From assembly GCA_963762545.1 (NCBI GenBank), contig CAVXLC010000005.1:124001-188000 (forward strand): a stretch of DNA of 64,000 nt, given 5' to 3'. Positions 1 to 7,963 of the stretch are shown here, piece by piece (position 1 is the first letter of the stretch; each line of letters opens with the position of its first letter). The DNA is from JABFSM01 sp963762545 (GTDB taxonomy: Bacteria; Gemmatimonadota; Gemmatimonadetes; Gemmatimonadales; GWC2-71-9). The notes under the pieces are model-generated. The model did no database searches. It saw nothing but the letters and a program-made list of their open reading frames with translations, and was not told where the DNA came from. The position numbers and the translations under genes were made by a program.

Positions 1-1272
1 CACACTGTACTGCAGGAAGATCGTGCGCCGAGCCCCGGACACGAGGGCCACGACCGCCACGGTGGCCCGGTTGCGGCGCTCCCGCAGCGAGGGCCGGTGC
101 CGCTGCGCTTCGGACGCCGGTCCCTGGGGGAACGCCGCCAGCGCCCGGCGACGGCGGCCCGCCTCGCTGTCGCGGTATTTGATCTCGACGCTGCGGTCCA
201 GATCACGGCGGAACTGCGCCTCCATGGCCTGGGCCAGCAGGAGATCGTCCGACAGCACGTCGATCTCGTAGTTGGCGAGCAGGCTCGAGATGTTGAGGTT
301 GCTCGATCCGATCCGGACCCACCGCGCATCCACCACGATGGTCTTGGCGTGCAGCATGGGTCCGCGCCACTCGAAGATCCGCACCCCGGCCCCCAGCAGA
401 TCGCGATAGCCGATCCGGGTGAAGTTCTGGAGCCGCGGCAGGTCGCTCTTGCCGGGCACCAGCACCCGCACGTCGACGCCGCCCCGGGCGGCGTCGATCA
501 TCGCCTGGTAAATGTGCCGCGGAGCCACCAGATACGCGTCGGTGATCCAGACCCGCTCCGCGGCACCCGCCAGGAGCAGCTCGGTGGCGCGGGAGGCGCG
601 CACCCCGCCCGGCTCACCGGCCACCACCCGAATCTGCGAGGCGCCCATCGATGGCGCCTCGGTCGCCAGCTCCGCCTCGTCGAGCGGGTCGCCGGCGGCG
701 TCCCAGGGCACCGCGAACGCGCGGTCCAGCGCCGTGGCGGCAGGGCCGTCGATCGCGATCGCCGTATCGCGCCAGGGCTGGCGCCCCGCCTTGGGATTGC
801 CGGCCCACTCATTGCCGATGCAGTGTCCGCCGGTGATCGCGGTTTCTCCGTCCACGATCAGCACCTTGCGATGGTCCCGCGAGATATTGTCGCGCAGGTG
901 GAGCAGCCTCGGCGGATTGAAGCAGCGCACCAGGGCGCCGGCCTTGCGGAGCATCCGCCAGAACGATCGCCGAGTGGTGACGGACCCGACCCAGTCGGTG
1001 AGGATGCGCACCCGGACCCCGGCGCGGGCCCGCTCGGCCAAGGCCTCGGCGAACAGCCGTCCGGTGTCGTCGGAGCGGAAGATGTAGCTGTCCAGATGGA
1101 TCCAGCGGGTAGCGTGGGCAATCCGCTCCAGCATCGCGGGGTAGATCGCCGGCCCGTCGAAGAGCAGGGTGAGCCGATTGCCGGGGATGGACCGTCCGCC
1201 CGCCGCACGGTCCATCGCGCGCTCCACGATCTCGGGCGGGGTGTCGCGCCGCGGATCAGCCGGAGCGGTCAC
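1..1272 (-). CDS. cls: Cardiolipin synthase / phospholipase D family protein (3' end outside window)
   Basis: Phosphatidyltransferase of the phospholipase D superfamily, expected to condense two phosphatidyl units into cardiolipin at the membrane. Both HKD motifs are visible: HRKVLIVD near residue 134 and HAKTIVVD near residue 308, the second followed by GSSNLN, as in the family. There is no N-terminal membrane segment, so it resembles ClsB-type rather than ClsA-type enzymes. The frame stays open to base 1, so about 423 residues are seen and the C-terminus is missing. The start is a GTG that overlaps the TGA of the upstream HD gene (GTGA), which implies translational coupling. Family assignment is firm; substrate specificity is inferred. 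Confidence 0.88.
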   Translation of the reverse strand, partial: MTAPADPRRDTPPEIVERAMDRAAGGRSIPGNRLTLLFDGPAIYPAMLERIAHATRWIHLDSYIFRSDDTGRLFAEALAERARAGVRVRILTDWVGSVTTRRSFWRMLRKAGALVRCFNPPRLLHLRDNISRDHRKVLIVDGETAITGGHCIGNEWAGNPKAGRQPWRDTAIAIDGPAATALDRAFAVPWDAAGDPLDEAELATEAPSMGASQIRVVAGEPGGVRASRATELLLAGAAERVWITDAYLVAPRHIYQAMIDAARGGVDVRVLVPGKSDLPRLQNFTRIGYRDLLGAGVRIFEWRGPMLHAKTIVVDARWVRIGSSNLNISSLLANYEIDVLSDDLLLAQAMEAQFRRDLDRSVEIKYRDSEAGRRRRALAAFPQGPASEAQRHRPSLRERRNRATVAVVALVSGARRTIFLQYSV

Positions 1273-1847
1273 GCAGGCCCTAGGCCGAGCGCCCGCTCCT
1301 CCGGCCGCAATGCGGCGATCACGAATCCGATCAACTCCTCCAGCGGGAGGCCCAGTTCGGCGGCGCCGGTCTGCACATCTTCGCGACTCACCCCGCGCGC
1401 GAAGGCCTTGTCCTTGAGCTTCTTCTTCACCGAGGAGACCTCGAGATCCGCCAGGCTCCGGGACGGCCGTACCAGCGCGCAGGCGACCAGGAATCCGCAC
1501 AGCTCATCGACCGCGAAGAGCGCCCGGGCCATCGGGGTGGTGCGGGGCACTCCGGTGTATGCGGCGTGTCCCAGGATGGCCTGCCGGGACTCCTCGGGCA
1601 GTCCCCGCTCGGTCAGAATGCGCACCCCCTCGGCGGGATGCTCCCGGTCGGGCGCGTGATCGGGGTTCGGGAAGCGCTCGTAATCGAAGTCGTGCACCAG
1701 CCCCACCAGGCCCCATTCGTCCGGATCGGCGCCGTACCGTGCCGCCATCGCGCGCATGGCGATCTCGACGGCGTACATGTGCTTCCGCAGCGCCTCGGAA
1801 GGCGTGTATTCGTGCATCAGCGCGAGGGCCTGCTCCCGGGTCATCAT
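1269..1847 (-). CDS. HD-domain phosphohydrolase
   Basis: A 192-residue HD-superfamily protein. The metal-binding pattern is visible as H23, H52-D53 (in LVHDFDYERF), H94 and D114 (in AVDEL), so a metal-dependent phosphohydrolase fold is likely. The substrate cannot be read from the sequence; small stand-alone HD proteins of this size often act on nucleotides or are uncharacterised. Two ATGs lie in tandem at the start, 4 bases after the stop of the DUF6941-like gene, and its own stop overlaps the cardiolipin synthase start. It is therefore the third gene of a ppi-DUF6941-HD-cls operon. Confidence 0.8.
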   Translation of the reverse strand: MMTREQALALMHEYTPSEALRKHMYAVEIAMRAMAARYGADPDEWGLVGLVHDFDYERFPNPDHAPDREHPAEGVRILTERGLPEESRQAILGHAAYTGVPRTTPMARALFAVDELCGFLVACALVRPSRSLADLEVSSVKKKLKDKAFARGVSREDVQTGAAELGLPLEELIGFVIAALRPEERALGLGPA

Positions 1848-1851
1848 GGCG

Positions 1852-2271
1852 TCAGTGCTTCATCTGGCCCTCATCGGGCAGTTGCGATGCGGAGAGGGGA
1901 ACCCGCACGGGATTCCCGCCGTCCACGGTGATCTCGAAGGCGTAGGTACCGGGCCGCGGCAGCGGAACGTCGAACACCAGCACCGCGCCGGCCTCGATTT
2001 CGGTCACGCCGGCCGGGGGCTCGCCGAACTGCACGGTGCCCTCACCGCCCATCAGCTCGGCGCCGGCGTCGTCCAGAAAGCGAATCCGGATCGGGTGGGA
2101 GCCGACCTCGATGCGCCGGCCGCGGACCCGCAGCACCAGATGGGTCCGCGGGTGCACCGCCGGAAAGGCCGCCACCCAGACGTGCTGAAAGATGCCCAGC
2201 ACCGAGAGTTTTCCGTGCTGGTCGATGAGGGCGTAGTCCGAAAGCACGGCAAAATCCACCTGCACGGTCAC
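1852..2271 (-). CDS. DUF6941-like conserved protein
   Basis: A 139-residue protein with no signal peptide or membrane span. The opening (FAVLSDYALIDQHGKLSVLGIF) resembles DUF6941 proteins, which begin with a similar statement of strands. The rest is strand-rich with an Ig-like alternation and a PPAGV turn. The function of this family is unknown. The start is a GTG overlapping the TGA of the cyclophilin gene (GTGA), so it is translated in the same operon. The family assignment rests on recall of the N-terminal pattern and is moderate. Confidence 0.6.
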   Translation of the reverse strand: MTVQVDFAVLSDYALIDQHGKLSVLGIFQHVWVAAFPAVHPRTHLVLRVRGRRIEVGSHPIRIRFLDDAGAELMGGEGTVQFGEPPAGVTEIEAGAVLVFDVPLPRPGTYAFEITVDGGNPVRVPLSASQLPDEGQMKH

Positions 2272-2714
2272 ACCACGCGGATCTTGGTGATCACATCATC
2301 CTTGCGGATGGCGTTCACCACGTCGAGCCCCTCGATGACCTGCCCGAACACGGTGTGCTTCTTGTCGAGGTGGGGCTGGGGGGAGTGGCAGATGAAGAAC
2401 TGGCTCCCGCCGGTGTCCTTGCCGGCGTGGGCCATCGAGAGCGTACCTGCCAGGTGCCGGTGCGTATTGAGATGGGTCTCGCATTTGATCTTGTAGCCGG
2501 GGCCGCCGGTGCCCACCCGCGGATCGGAGGCGTTGCGAGAGAGGGGATCGCCCCCCTGCACCATGAAGTCCGGGATGACCCGGTGAAACCTGGTTCCATC
2601 GTAAAACTCCGCGTTGGCCAGCTTCTCGAAGTTGGCCACGGTATTGGGAACCTCGGTGTCGAAGAGCTCCGCGGTCATAGTGCCACGGCTGGTCTCGATG
2701 ACGGCCTTTTTCAT
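2268..2714 (-). CDS. ppiB: Peptidyl-prolyl cis-trans isomerase, cyclophilin type
   Basis: Cyclophilin that isomerises X-Pro bonds. The 148-residue length is that of a single cytoplasmic domain with no signal peptide. Core motifs are present: FHRVIPDFMVQGGDP near residues 43-57 (with the catalytic Arg), AHAGKDTGGSQFFI near 95-109 and a C-terminal VFGQVIEGLDVV. The usual Trp of the cyclosporin pocket is His here (LDKKHTVFG), as in many bacterial forms. It heads the operon running toward cardiolipin synthase. Confidence 0.93.
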   Translation of the reverse strand: MKKAVIETSRGTMTAELFDTEVPNTVANFEKLANAEFYDGTRFHRVIPDFMVQGGDPLSRNASDPRVGTGGPGYKIKCETHLNTHRHLAGTLSMAHAGKDTGGSQFFICHSPQPHLDKKHTVFGQVIEGLDVVNAIRKDDVITKIRVV

Positions 2715-2808
2715 GGGATCCGGAATCAGAGGTTAGTCGGCGACAGGGAAGGTGCGGCAGGAAGTCTAGCCTGCAGGAGCCTCATCGGGAACGCCTGAAG
2801 CGACGGGT

Positions 2809-2837
2809 TTGATGCCGCTCGGCGGAGGCACTACAAT
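2809..2837 (+). promoter_or_regulatory. Sigma-70-type promoter for the LiaF-like gene, probably leaderless
   Basis: TTGATG at 2809-2814 and TACAAT at 2832-2837, separated by exactly 17 bases. The start ATG at 2845 lies 7 bases after the -10 box, where transcription should begin, so the mRNA would have almost no leader. No Shine-Dalgarno sequence precedes the ATG. Confidence 0.65.
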
Positions 2838-2844
2838 AGGCCTC

Positions 2845-3483
2845 ATGGACGAGCTCGAGCCCTTCCGGACGGAGGCCATCCGGGTACTTTCGGCGGCGGT
2901 CGCCGCCGACCGGCTGCCGGTCGAACAGCTTGAGCCGCGGCTGGCCCTGATACGGCAGGCGCCCAACCGCGCCTCGCTGGATGCCATCGTCGCCGACGTG
3001 CTGCCTACCGGAGGGTTCCTCGCGCCGTCGGAGCCGCTGCGGGTCGTGGCGGATCACACGTACGGCAGTCCGGTCGAGCCCGCCGAGGAGCTGCGCATCT
3101 CCACGATCTTCGGCTCGACCAAGCGCGCGGGCTCCTGGACCGTGCCGCTCCGGCTCACCCTCAAGGTGTTGGCGGGCGAGCTCACCCTCGACATGCGCGA
3201 CGCGGTGTTCGGCTCCGATGTGCTGGACGTCGATGTCAGCGTGCTGATGGGGGGGGTGATCCTCATCGTGCCCGCTGGCGCCCAGGTGGAGAACGAGTGC
3301 GAAGAGCGCTTCAGCTCCTCCACCCATTCCACCCGTTCGGCCCGCGGGGCCGGCCCGATCGGGCTCCTGATCCGGATCGGGGGCCGGGTCCGGTTCGGGA
3401 GCATCGAAATCAAGGAAAAGCTCCCCAGCGCCGAGGAGCCCGCGAAGAAGGGGCTGATGAAGTTCCTCTCGGGAGACGACTAG
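2845..3483 (+). CDS. LiaF/DUF1707-like protein
   Basis: A protein of about 212 residues. The N-terminus (DRLPVEQLEPRLALIRQA and following) resembles the DUF1707 or SHOCT-like module, with its pattern of a short helix and a regular Leu/Arg spacing. The middle and C-terminal half (ISTIFGSTKRAGSW, then DVDVSVLMGGVILIVP) matches the LiaF-type cell-wall-stress domain with its repeating strand and Gly pattern. LiaF proteins modulate envelope-stress sensing, but no LiaRS genes are adjacent, so the role here is open. ATG 2845 was chosen over an upstream in-frame ATG because a strong -10 box ends 7 bases before it. Confidence 0.65.
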   Translation: MDELEPFRTEAIRVLSAAVAADRLPVEQLEPRLALIRQAPNRASLDAIVADVLPTGGFLAPSEPLRVVADHTYGSPVEPAEELRISTIFGSTKRAGSWTVPLRLTLKVLAGELTLDMRDAVFGSDVLDVDVSVLMGGVILIVPAGAQVENECEERFSSSTHSTRSARGAGPIGLLIRIGGRVRFGSIEIKEKLPSAEEPAKKGLMKFLSGDD

Positions 3484-4175
3484 GCCGGGCGGGCCGACGG
3501 ACAGAGCTTCCGCAACACGCAGAGCTCGCAGCGCGGTCGCTGGGCGATGCACACCCGGCGCCCGTGCCAGATCAGCAGATGGGACACCAGGGTCCAGTCC
3601 TTCCGCGGTATCAGCGCCATCAGGTCCTGCTCGATCTTTTCGGCGGTCGTCTGGCGCGAGACCCGGAGGCGGCCGGCCAGCCGGGTGACGTGGGTATCGA
3701 CGGTCACCCCTTCGTTGATCCCGTATGCATTCCCGAGAATCACGTTGGCCGTCTTGCGCCCGACACCCGGCAGCGCCCGGAGCTGATCCATCTCTCGGGG
3801 CACCGTCCCCCCGTGGTTCGCCCCCAGCGCCTGAGCCATTCCGATGAGGCTCCGAGCCTTGTTCCGGAAGAAGCCGGTGGACCGGATCAACTCTTCCACC
3901 TCGGGCGGTTCGGCGCCGGCGAGTGCTGCGGCCGTCGGGTAGCGGAGGAAGAAAGCCGGCGTGACCAGGTTGACCCGCGCATCGGTGCACTGGGCGGAGA
4001 GAATCGTCGCCACCAGGAGCTCGTAGGGAGTCCGGAAATCCAGCTCGCAATGCGCGGTAGGGTATTCCCGGTTGAGCAGCGCCAGGATCTTCGCCGCACG
4101 CCGACGGAGCACCTCTCGGGTTTCCCGGGGCCAGGCCTTGCGCCTCGGGGCGGTCTTGCGCGGCTTGGGGTTCAT
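3480..4175 (-). CDS. nth: Endonuclease III (DNA glycosylase/AP lyase)
   Basis: Base-excision-repair enzyme that removes oxidised pyrimidines and cleaves at the resulting AP site. All diagnostic elements are intact: the helix-hairpin-helix LPGVGRKTANVIL with the catalytic Lys, VDTHVTRLAGR with the catalytic Asp, and a C-terminal [4Fe-4S] ligand set spaced C-x6-C-x2-C-x5-C (CIAQRPRCELCVLRKLC). The product is 231 residues with a basic N-terminal tail. The ATG overlaps the polX stop (ATGA), so the longer upstream frame is not the start. Its 3' end overlaps the last codon of the convergent LiaF-like gene. Confidence 0.95.
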   Translation of the reverse strand: MNPKPRKTAPRRKAWPRETREVLRRRAAKILALLNREYPTAHCELDFRTPYELLVATILSAQCTDARVNLVTPAFFLRYPTAAALAGAEPPEVEELIRSTGFFRNKARSLIGMAQALGANHGGTVPREMDQLRALPGVGRKTANVILGNAYGINEGVTVDTHVTRLAGRLRVSRQTTAEKIEQDLMALIPRKDWTLVSHLLIWHGRRVCIAQRPRCELCVLRKLCPSARPA

Positions 4176-5899
4176 GCCCGCCGCGCCCGGGCAAAGGCCT
4201 GGAACTGGTCCGCCGTCTTCGCGTTGAGCAGGTCCCCGCGCGTGAGCCATCCCTTGCGCGCTACGCCCACGCCATAGCGCATGTTCGCGAGGCCGGCCCG
4301 GCCGTGGGCGTCCGCGCCGATCGCGATCATGACGCCGAGCTCCCGGGCCCGCCGCAGCACCCTCCAGTCAAGATCGAGGCGGTGGGGATCGGCGTTGATC
4401 TCGATGGCGATACCGCCGGCGGCCGCTTTGCGGAAGATCTGCTCCAGGTCGAGCGGGTACGCGTCCCGGGAGAGAAGCAGCCGGCCGGTGGGATGTCCCA
4501 GGATGGTGAGATAGGGACTGTCCATGGCACGGAGCACCCTCGCCGTCATTTCGGCTTCCATCATCGCGAAGCGGGAGTGGATCGATCCAATCACGAAATC
4601 GAACCCCGCCAGCGTGACGTCGTCATAGTCAAGCTGGCCGTCGGCAAGGATGTCGGATTCGATGCCCTTGAGCAACCGGATGCCGATGCCCGATTCGTTG
4701 AGCGCATCCACCTCGGCCCACTGGCGGTGCAGGTCATCGACCGAGAGTCCGCCGGCGTAGGCCGCGGCCCTGCTGTGGTCAGTGATCCCCACGTAGGCGT
4801 AGCCCGCCTCGCGGCAGGCCACCGCCAGCTCCTCCACCGTGAGGTTGCCGTCGGAGTAGCTGGTGTGGCAATGCAGCAGGCCGAGGAGGTCGGAATCCTC
4901 CACGAGCCGCGGCAGCGGACCGGACCGGGCCCGCTCGATCTCATCGCCCCCCTCCCGAAGTTCGGGGGGGATCTCGGCCAGACCCAGCGCGCCGTACAGT
5001 GCCGCTTCGTCGGGGGTGGGAACGAAGGCATTCCCCTTCCAGAGCGCGGCCGCGTTGAGCCCGAACCCGAGCGTGGCCGCGTGCGCCGCCAGCCGCTCCA
5101 AATGCGTTGCGCTGCCGGTCGCCTGCACCAGCACGGCGCCGAAATTGGCGGCGGGCGTTACCACGATGCGGGCTCCCATCCCGCCTGGGGTGCGGAGCGT
5201 CACTCGCCGCTCGTCTTCCCCGGCGATCTCCTCCAGCCCGGGCACCTGGGCCAGCGAGGTGAACACGTCCGCGGCGGGAACCTCCGCCGCCAGGACGATC
5301 ACCAGCTCCCGCACCAGCTCGGTGCGACGCCGGACCTCGCCGGCGACGACGGCCCGGGACACCCCCGGCAGCCGCTCCAGGGCGCCGCGGAGCAGCTCCG
5401 CCTCCTCGTCGGCGTGGTGCGACAGGCGGAACGCCTGCACCCGGCGAAGGAATCCGATCCCCCGGAGCACGGTCTGGGCGGTCTTGAGTCCGAAGCCGGG
5501 GAGCGACGCGAGGCGGCCGTCGCGCGCGGCGTCCTCGAGCTCCGCCAGGGTCTCGATCCCGAGCCGCTCATGAATAGTGCGGATGCGCGAGACGCCCAGG
5601 CCCGAGATGCGCAGCATTTCCACCACCCCGGGTGGAATGTCTTCGCGCAGCTGCTCCAGCAGCTCGCACCGGCCCACCGTCACGAGCTCCTTCACGATGC
5701 CGAGGGTGGCGGGCCCTACGCCCTTGGTGGCGGCGAGCGATCCGTCCGCCAGCGCCTGGGCCGGATCGACGCTCAGGCCGCGCACCGCCTTGGCCGAGGC
5801 GCGAAAGGCCCGTACCCGGAATTGATTCTGTCCCTGGAGCTCCAGGCAAGCGGCGATCTGTTCCAGGACTCCGGCGACGCCGGCGCGGTCGACGCTCAT
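4172..5899 (-). CDS. polX: PolX-family protein with intact PHP domain and degenerate polymerase site
   Basis: A 575-residue bacterial X-family DNA polymerase homologue: N-terminal 8-kDa-like and HhH regions (about 1-150), palm (about 150-320) and a C-terminal PHP phosphoesterase (about 335-575). PHP metal ligands are all present (HCHTSYSDG 343-351, GITDHS, GIESD, GSIHSRF, ILGHP, IGADAH near 528-533). In contrast, the polymerase metal-binding Asp-x-Asp is replaced: the segment at 186-203 reads AGEVRRRTELVRELVIVL, where the family has a GS pair and DxD. The third Asp region near 240-250 also has no acidic residue. It probably works as a nuclease or phosphoesterase in repair rather than as a polymerase. 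It is ATGA-coupled to both neighbours. Confidence 0.88.
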   Translation of the reverse strand: MSVDRAGVAGVLEQIAACLELQGQNQFRVRAFRASAKAVRGLSVDPAQALADGSLAATKGVGPATLGIVKELVTVGRCELLEQLREDIPPGVVEMLRISGLGVSRIRTIHERLGIETLAELEDAARDGRLASLPGFGLKTAQTVLRGIGFLRRVQAFRLSHHADEEAELLRGALERLPGVSRAVVAGEVRRRTELVRELVIVLAAEVPAADVFTSLAQVPGLEEIAGEDERRVTLRTPGGMGARIVVTPAANFGAVLVQATGSATHLERLAAHAATLGFGLNAAALWKGNAFVPTPDEAALYGALGLAEIPPELREGGDEIERARSGPLPRLVEDSDLLGLLHCHTSYSDGNLTVEELAVACREAGYAYVGITDHSRAAAYAGGLSVDDLHRQWAEVDALNESGIGIRLLKGIESDILADGQLDYDDVTLAGFDFVIGSIHSRFAMMEAEMTARVLRAMDSPYLTILGHPTGRLLLSRDAYPLDLEQIFRKAAAGGIAIEINADPHRLDLDWRVLRRARELGVMIAIGADAHGRAGLANMRYGVGVARKGWLTRGDLLNAKTADQFQAFARARRA

Positions 5900-6540
5900 G
5901 ACGATAGCCTCCAGGCGAGCTCGAGCAGCTCCTCCGCGCCGACGATCGAGGCCAGGCCGGCCCGCTCCGCGCCCGGCAGGGTGCCGGCGAACAGCCGTGA
6001 GCCGTCGGCCCGGGCCAACCCCGCGGGTCGCGGACCGGCAACCTCGACCGCGGTGAAACCGGCTCGCCCGGGGTGCAGACCGAAGATGGCGAGCACCGAA
6101 AGCTCATCTCCGCTCCGGAATGCGAACCATCCGTCCAGTGGTTCGGCGGATCCCGCGTCCACCGGAACCCCCCAGACTCGCAGCGGGGCAAGCTGGAGAT
6201 AGTGGGACCGTCCCGGCACGACCGCCGGCGCGCCGGAGGCGGCGCCGAGCAGCGCCGACTCCAGCGCGGGCGCATCGACCGGCAGGGTCAGCTCGCCATC
6301 GTTCCAGTAGAGATACGCATGGTGCAGGAAGGCAGCCATGGTGCCGATTCCGGCACCGAGGCCCTCCTCGGGCTCGATCTCCCGCAGGAGTTCCACCACC
6401 TCTCGCACCATCAGGAAGGCGTCGCGGTGTCTCGGATCCCGGGCGGCGGCGGCAAGGCCCTGCCGCAACGCGGGGAACCGTTCGGGCCCGAGGCTCCCCA
6501 TCACCAGCCCGAACGGCGTTTCCCGCGCGGAGGCGTTCAT
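5896..6540 (-). CDS. Conserved hypothetical protein in repair operon
   Basis: A 214-residue protein that I do not recognise. There is no signal peptide or membrane segment. The N-terminal third looks helical (repeated Leu/Arg), and the C-terminal half is a mix of strands with SHYLQLAPLRVWGVPV and WFAFRSGDELSVLAIFGLHP. The start ATG at 6540 overlaps the hydrolase stop (ATGA), and the gene's own stop overlaps the polX start. It is therefore translated together with polX and nth, but nothing in it points to a DNA-related role. Confidence 0.7.
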   Translation of the reverse strand: MNASARETPFGLVMGSLGPERFPALRQGLAAAARDPRHRDAFLMVREVVELLREIEPEEGLGAGIGTMAAFLHHAYLYWNDGELTLPVDAPALESALLGAASGAPAVVPGRSHYLQLAPLRVWGVPVDAGSAEPLDGWFAFRSGDELSVLAIFGLHPGRAGFTAVEVAGPRPAGLARADGSRLFAGTLPGAERAGLASIVGAEELLELAWRLSS

Positions 6541-7376
6541 GGCGTGCGCGGAAGGAAGCCGTCCAGCGCCCGGGTGAACCGCTCGGGGGCCTCGACGTAG
6601 GGTACATGCCCGCACTCGGGAATCCGCTCCAGCGGAGCCTTCAGCAAACCCGCGAGCGTCGCGGCGGTTTCGATGGGGATCGGGTCATCCTCGCCATGCA
6701 GGACCATCGCCGGAAGGTGGAGGCCCGCCAGCCCCGGCCGCAAATCGAAGTCGCCCAGGCTCTCCCAGACCTCCTGCTGGGTCCGGCCGGTGATGCGAAA
6801 CGGCGTGAGATCGGCGGCCTTGCGCCAGTCGTGGAAATAGCCGGCGACGGAGAACTCGAACATGCGCCGCCGATAGTCTTCGGGGCGGAGCTCGCGCAGG
6901 CCCCCGTCCTGCACTCTGCGCCGGGCCGACTGGATGGCGGGAGCGGCATTCCGCGCCACCAGGCGGCGCTCGAATTCGGCCCGCGCCTGACGCCACACCG
7001 GGGCGCACGACACCAGGGCAAGGCGATCGACCCGGCCGGGATGCTCCAGGGCGTAGAGCAGCGCGAGCAGTCCGCCCCAGGAGTATCCCGCGATCGACAG
7101 CCGGTCGATGCCCCACACGATCCGCAGCGCCTCGAGATCTTCCACCTGTTCCCGCCAACCCACCGGCACCTCGCGCGCGACGGCGGAACGCCCCCCGCCC
7201 CGCTGATCGTAGTAGATCAACGTCCGGCCCGTGGCCAATCGGTCAAAGCCCGGGAGGAGATAGTCGTAGTGCGCGCCGGGACCGCCATGCAGTACGGCGG
7301 TCGGGGGCCCCGAGCCGATCCGCCGCTCGAAGAGGGTGACGCCGCGAATCGGGCGCTCGGCGGTGGATTCCGTCAT
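6537..7376 (-). CDS. Alpha/beta hydrolase (proline iminopeptidase-like)
   Basis: A 279-residue alpha/beta-hydrolase-fold enzyme. The oxyanion motif HGGPG is near residues 30-34, the nucleophile elbow GYSWGG near 97-102, the acid in HGEDDPI and the catalytic His in GHVPYVEAPERF. HGGPG with a YDQRGGGRS segment is typical of proline iminopeptidases and related amidases or esterases; the true substrate is not readable. There is no export signal. It lies 27 bases downstream of the GAF-domain gene and overlaps the next gene by ATGA. Confidence 0.85.
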   Translation of the reverse strand: MTESTAERPIRGVTLFERRIGSGPPTAVLHGGPGAHYDYLLPGFDRLATGRTLIYYDQRGGGRSAVAREVPVGWREQVEDLEALRIVWGIDRLSIAGYSWGGLLALLYALEHPGRVDRLALVSCAPVWRQARAEFERRLVARNAAPAIQSARRRVQDGGLRELRPEDYRRRMFEFSVAGYFHDWRKAADLTPFRITGRTQQEVWESLGDFDLRPGLAGLHLPAMVLHGEDDPIPIETAATLAGLLKAPLERIPECGHVPYVEAPERFTRALDGFLPRTP

Positions 7377-7403
7377 GCGCCGACCGCATCGCGGAGCATG
7401 CCG

Positions 7404-7859
7404 TTACAGGAGGACGGCGAGTGCATCCGCGACCTTCCGGACTTCCGCCTGCTCGGCGGCGGCGAACGGGTCCGGGACGTCGGAGTCCACGTCGATCTGG
7501 CCAAGAATCAGGTCGCCGCGGCGGATCAGCACCACCAGCTCCGAGCGAGTGAACAGGTTGCACGCGATGTAGTTGTCGATGCCGCGGACGTCGCCGACGT
7601 TCTGATCCGTGCCGGTCGCCACGGCCGTGCCGCACACCCCCCGTCCGACCGGAATCCGGACGTGGTCGGTGGGGCGGCCCGCGAACGCTTCGAGCACCAG
7701 CTCCTGCCCGTCCAACATGTACAGGTAGACCGAGGTGTACGGGGGGCCGGCGGCCCGGATGTGCTCGGCGGCCAGACGCAGCAACTCCTGCCTGCCGACC
7801 TCGCGCGTGAAGGCCCCACGGAGCGCCGCGATGATTTTTCCCGCCTGTAATACCGGCAT
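7404..7859 (-). CDS. GAF-domain protein, free methionine-(R)-sulfoxide reductase-like
   Basis: A 151-residue single GAF domain that aligns with free-Met-R-sulfoxide reductases through VRIPVGRGVCGTAVA, then NYIACNLFTRSELVV, then GQIDVDSDVPDPF. Two of the three family cysteines are present: the one in GVCG and the likely catalytic one in YIAC, 24 residues apart as in the family. The position of the third, the cysteine just before VRIPVG, is His here. It may therefore reduce methionine sulfoxide by a shortened cysteine relay or act as a sensor. It heads the operon that ends with polX and nth, which fits an oxidative-damage theme. Confidence 0.72.
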   Translation of the reverse strand: MPVLQAGKIIAALRGAFTREVGRQELLRLAAEHIRAAGPPYTSVYLYMLDGQELVLEAFAGRPTDHVRIPVGRGVCGTAVATGTDQNVGDVRGIDNYIACNLFTRSELVVLIRRGDLILGQIDVDSDVPDPFAAAEQAEVRKVADALAVLL

Positions 7860-7882
7860 TCGGTCACTCCGAGCTTTCGTCT

Positions 7883-7905
7883 CAATGAATACGGCGGATT
7901 CATTG
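7883..7905. promoter_or_regulatory. 23-bp inverted repeat in divergent intergenic region (candidate operator)
   Basis: CAATGAAT (7883-7890) and ATTCATTG (7898-7905) form perfect 8-bp arms around a 7-bp spacer. The element lies between the divergent GAF and HEAT genes and overlaps the -35 box proposed for the HEAT gene, as a repressor site would. No regulator gene is adjacent. Confidence 0.5.
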
Positions 7906-7931
7906 CCCGCCCCGGAAATTAAACCTATCTT
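7903..7931 (+). promoter_or_regulatory. Candidate promoter of HEAT-repeat gene
   Basis: TTGCCC (7903-7908) and TATCTT (7926-7931) with a 17-base spacer, placing transcription start near 7938, about 26 bases before the ATG at 7964. The -35 overlaps the inverted repeat described above. Confidence 0.45.
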
Positions 7932-7963
7932 GCGCCTCTACTTGCGCGGGGACATGACCGACG

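Noticed and set aside
4304..6202. Plus-strand open frame of about 632 codons
   Set aside because: Antisense to polX and the neighbouring gene; no signal, domain or ribosome-binding site.
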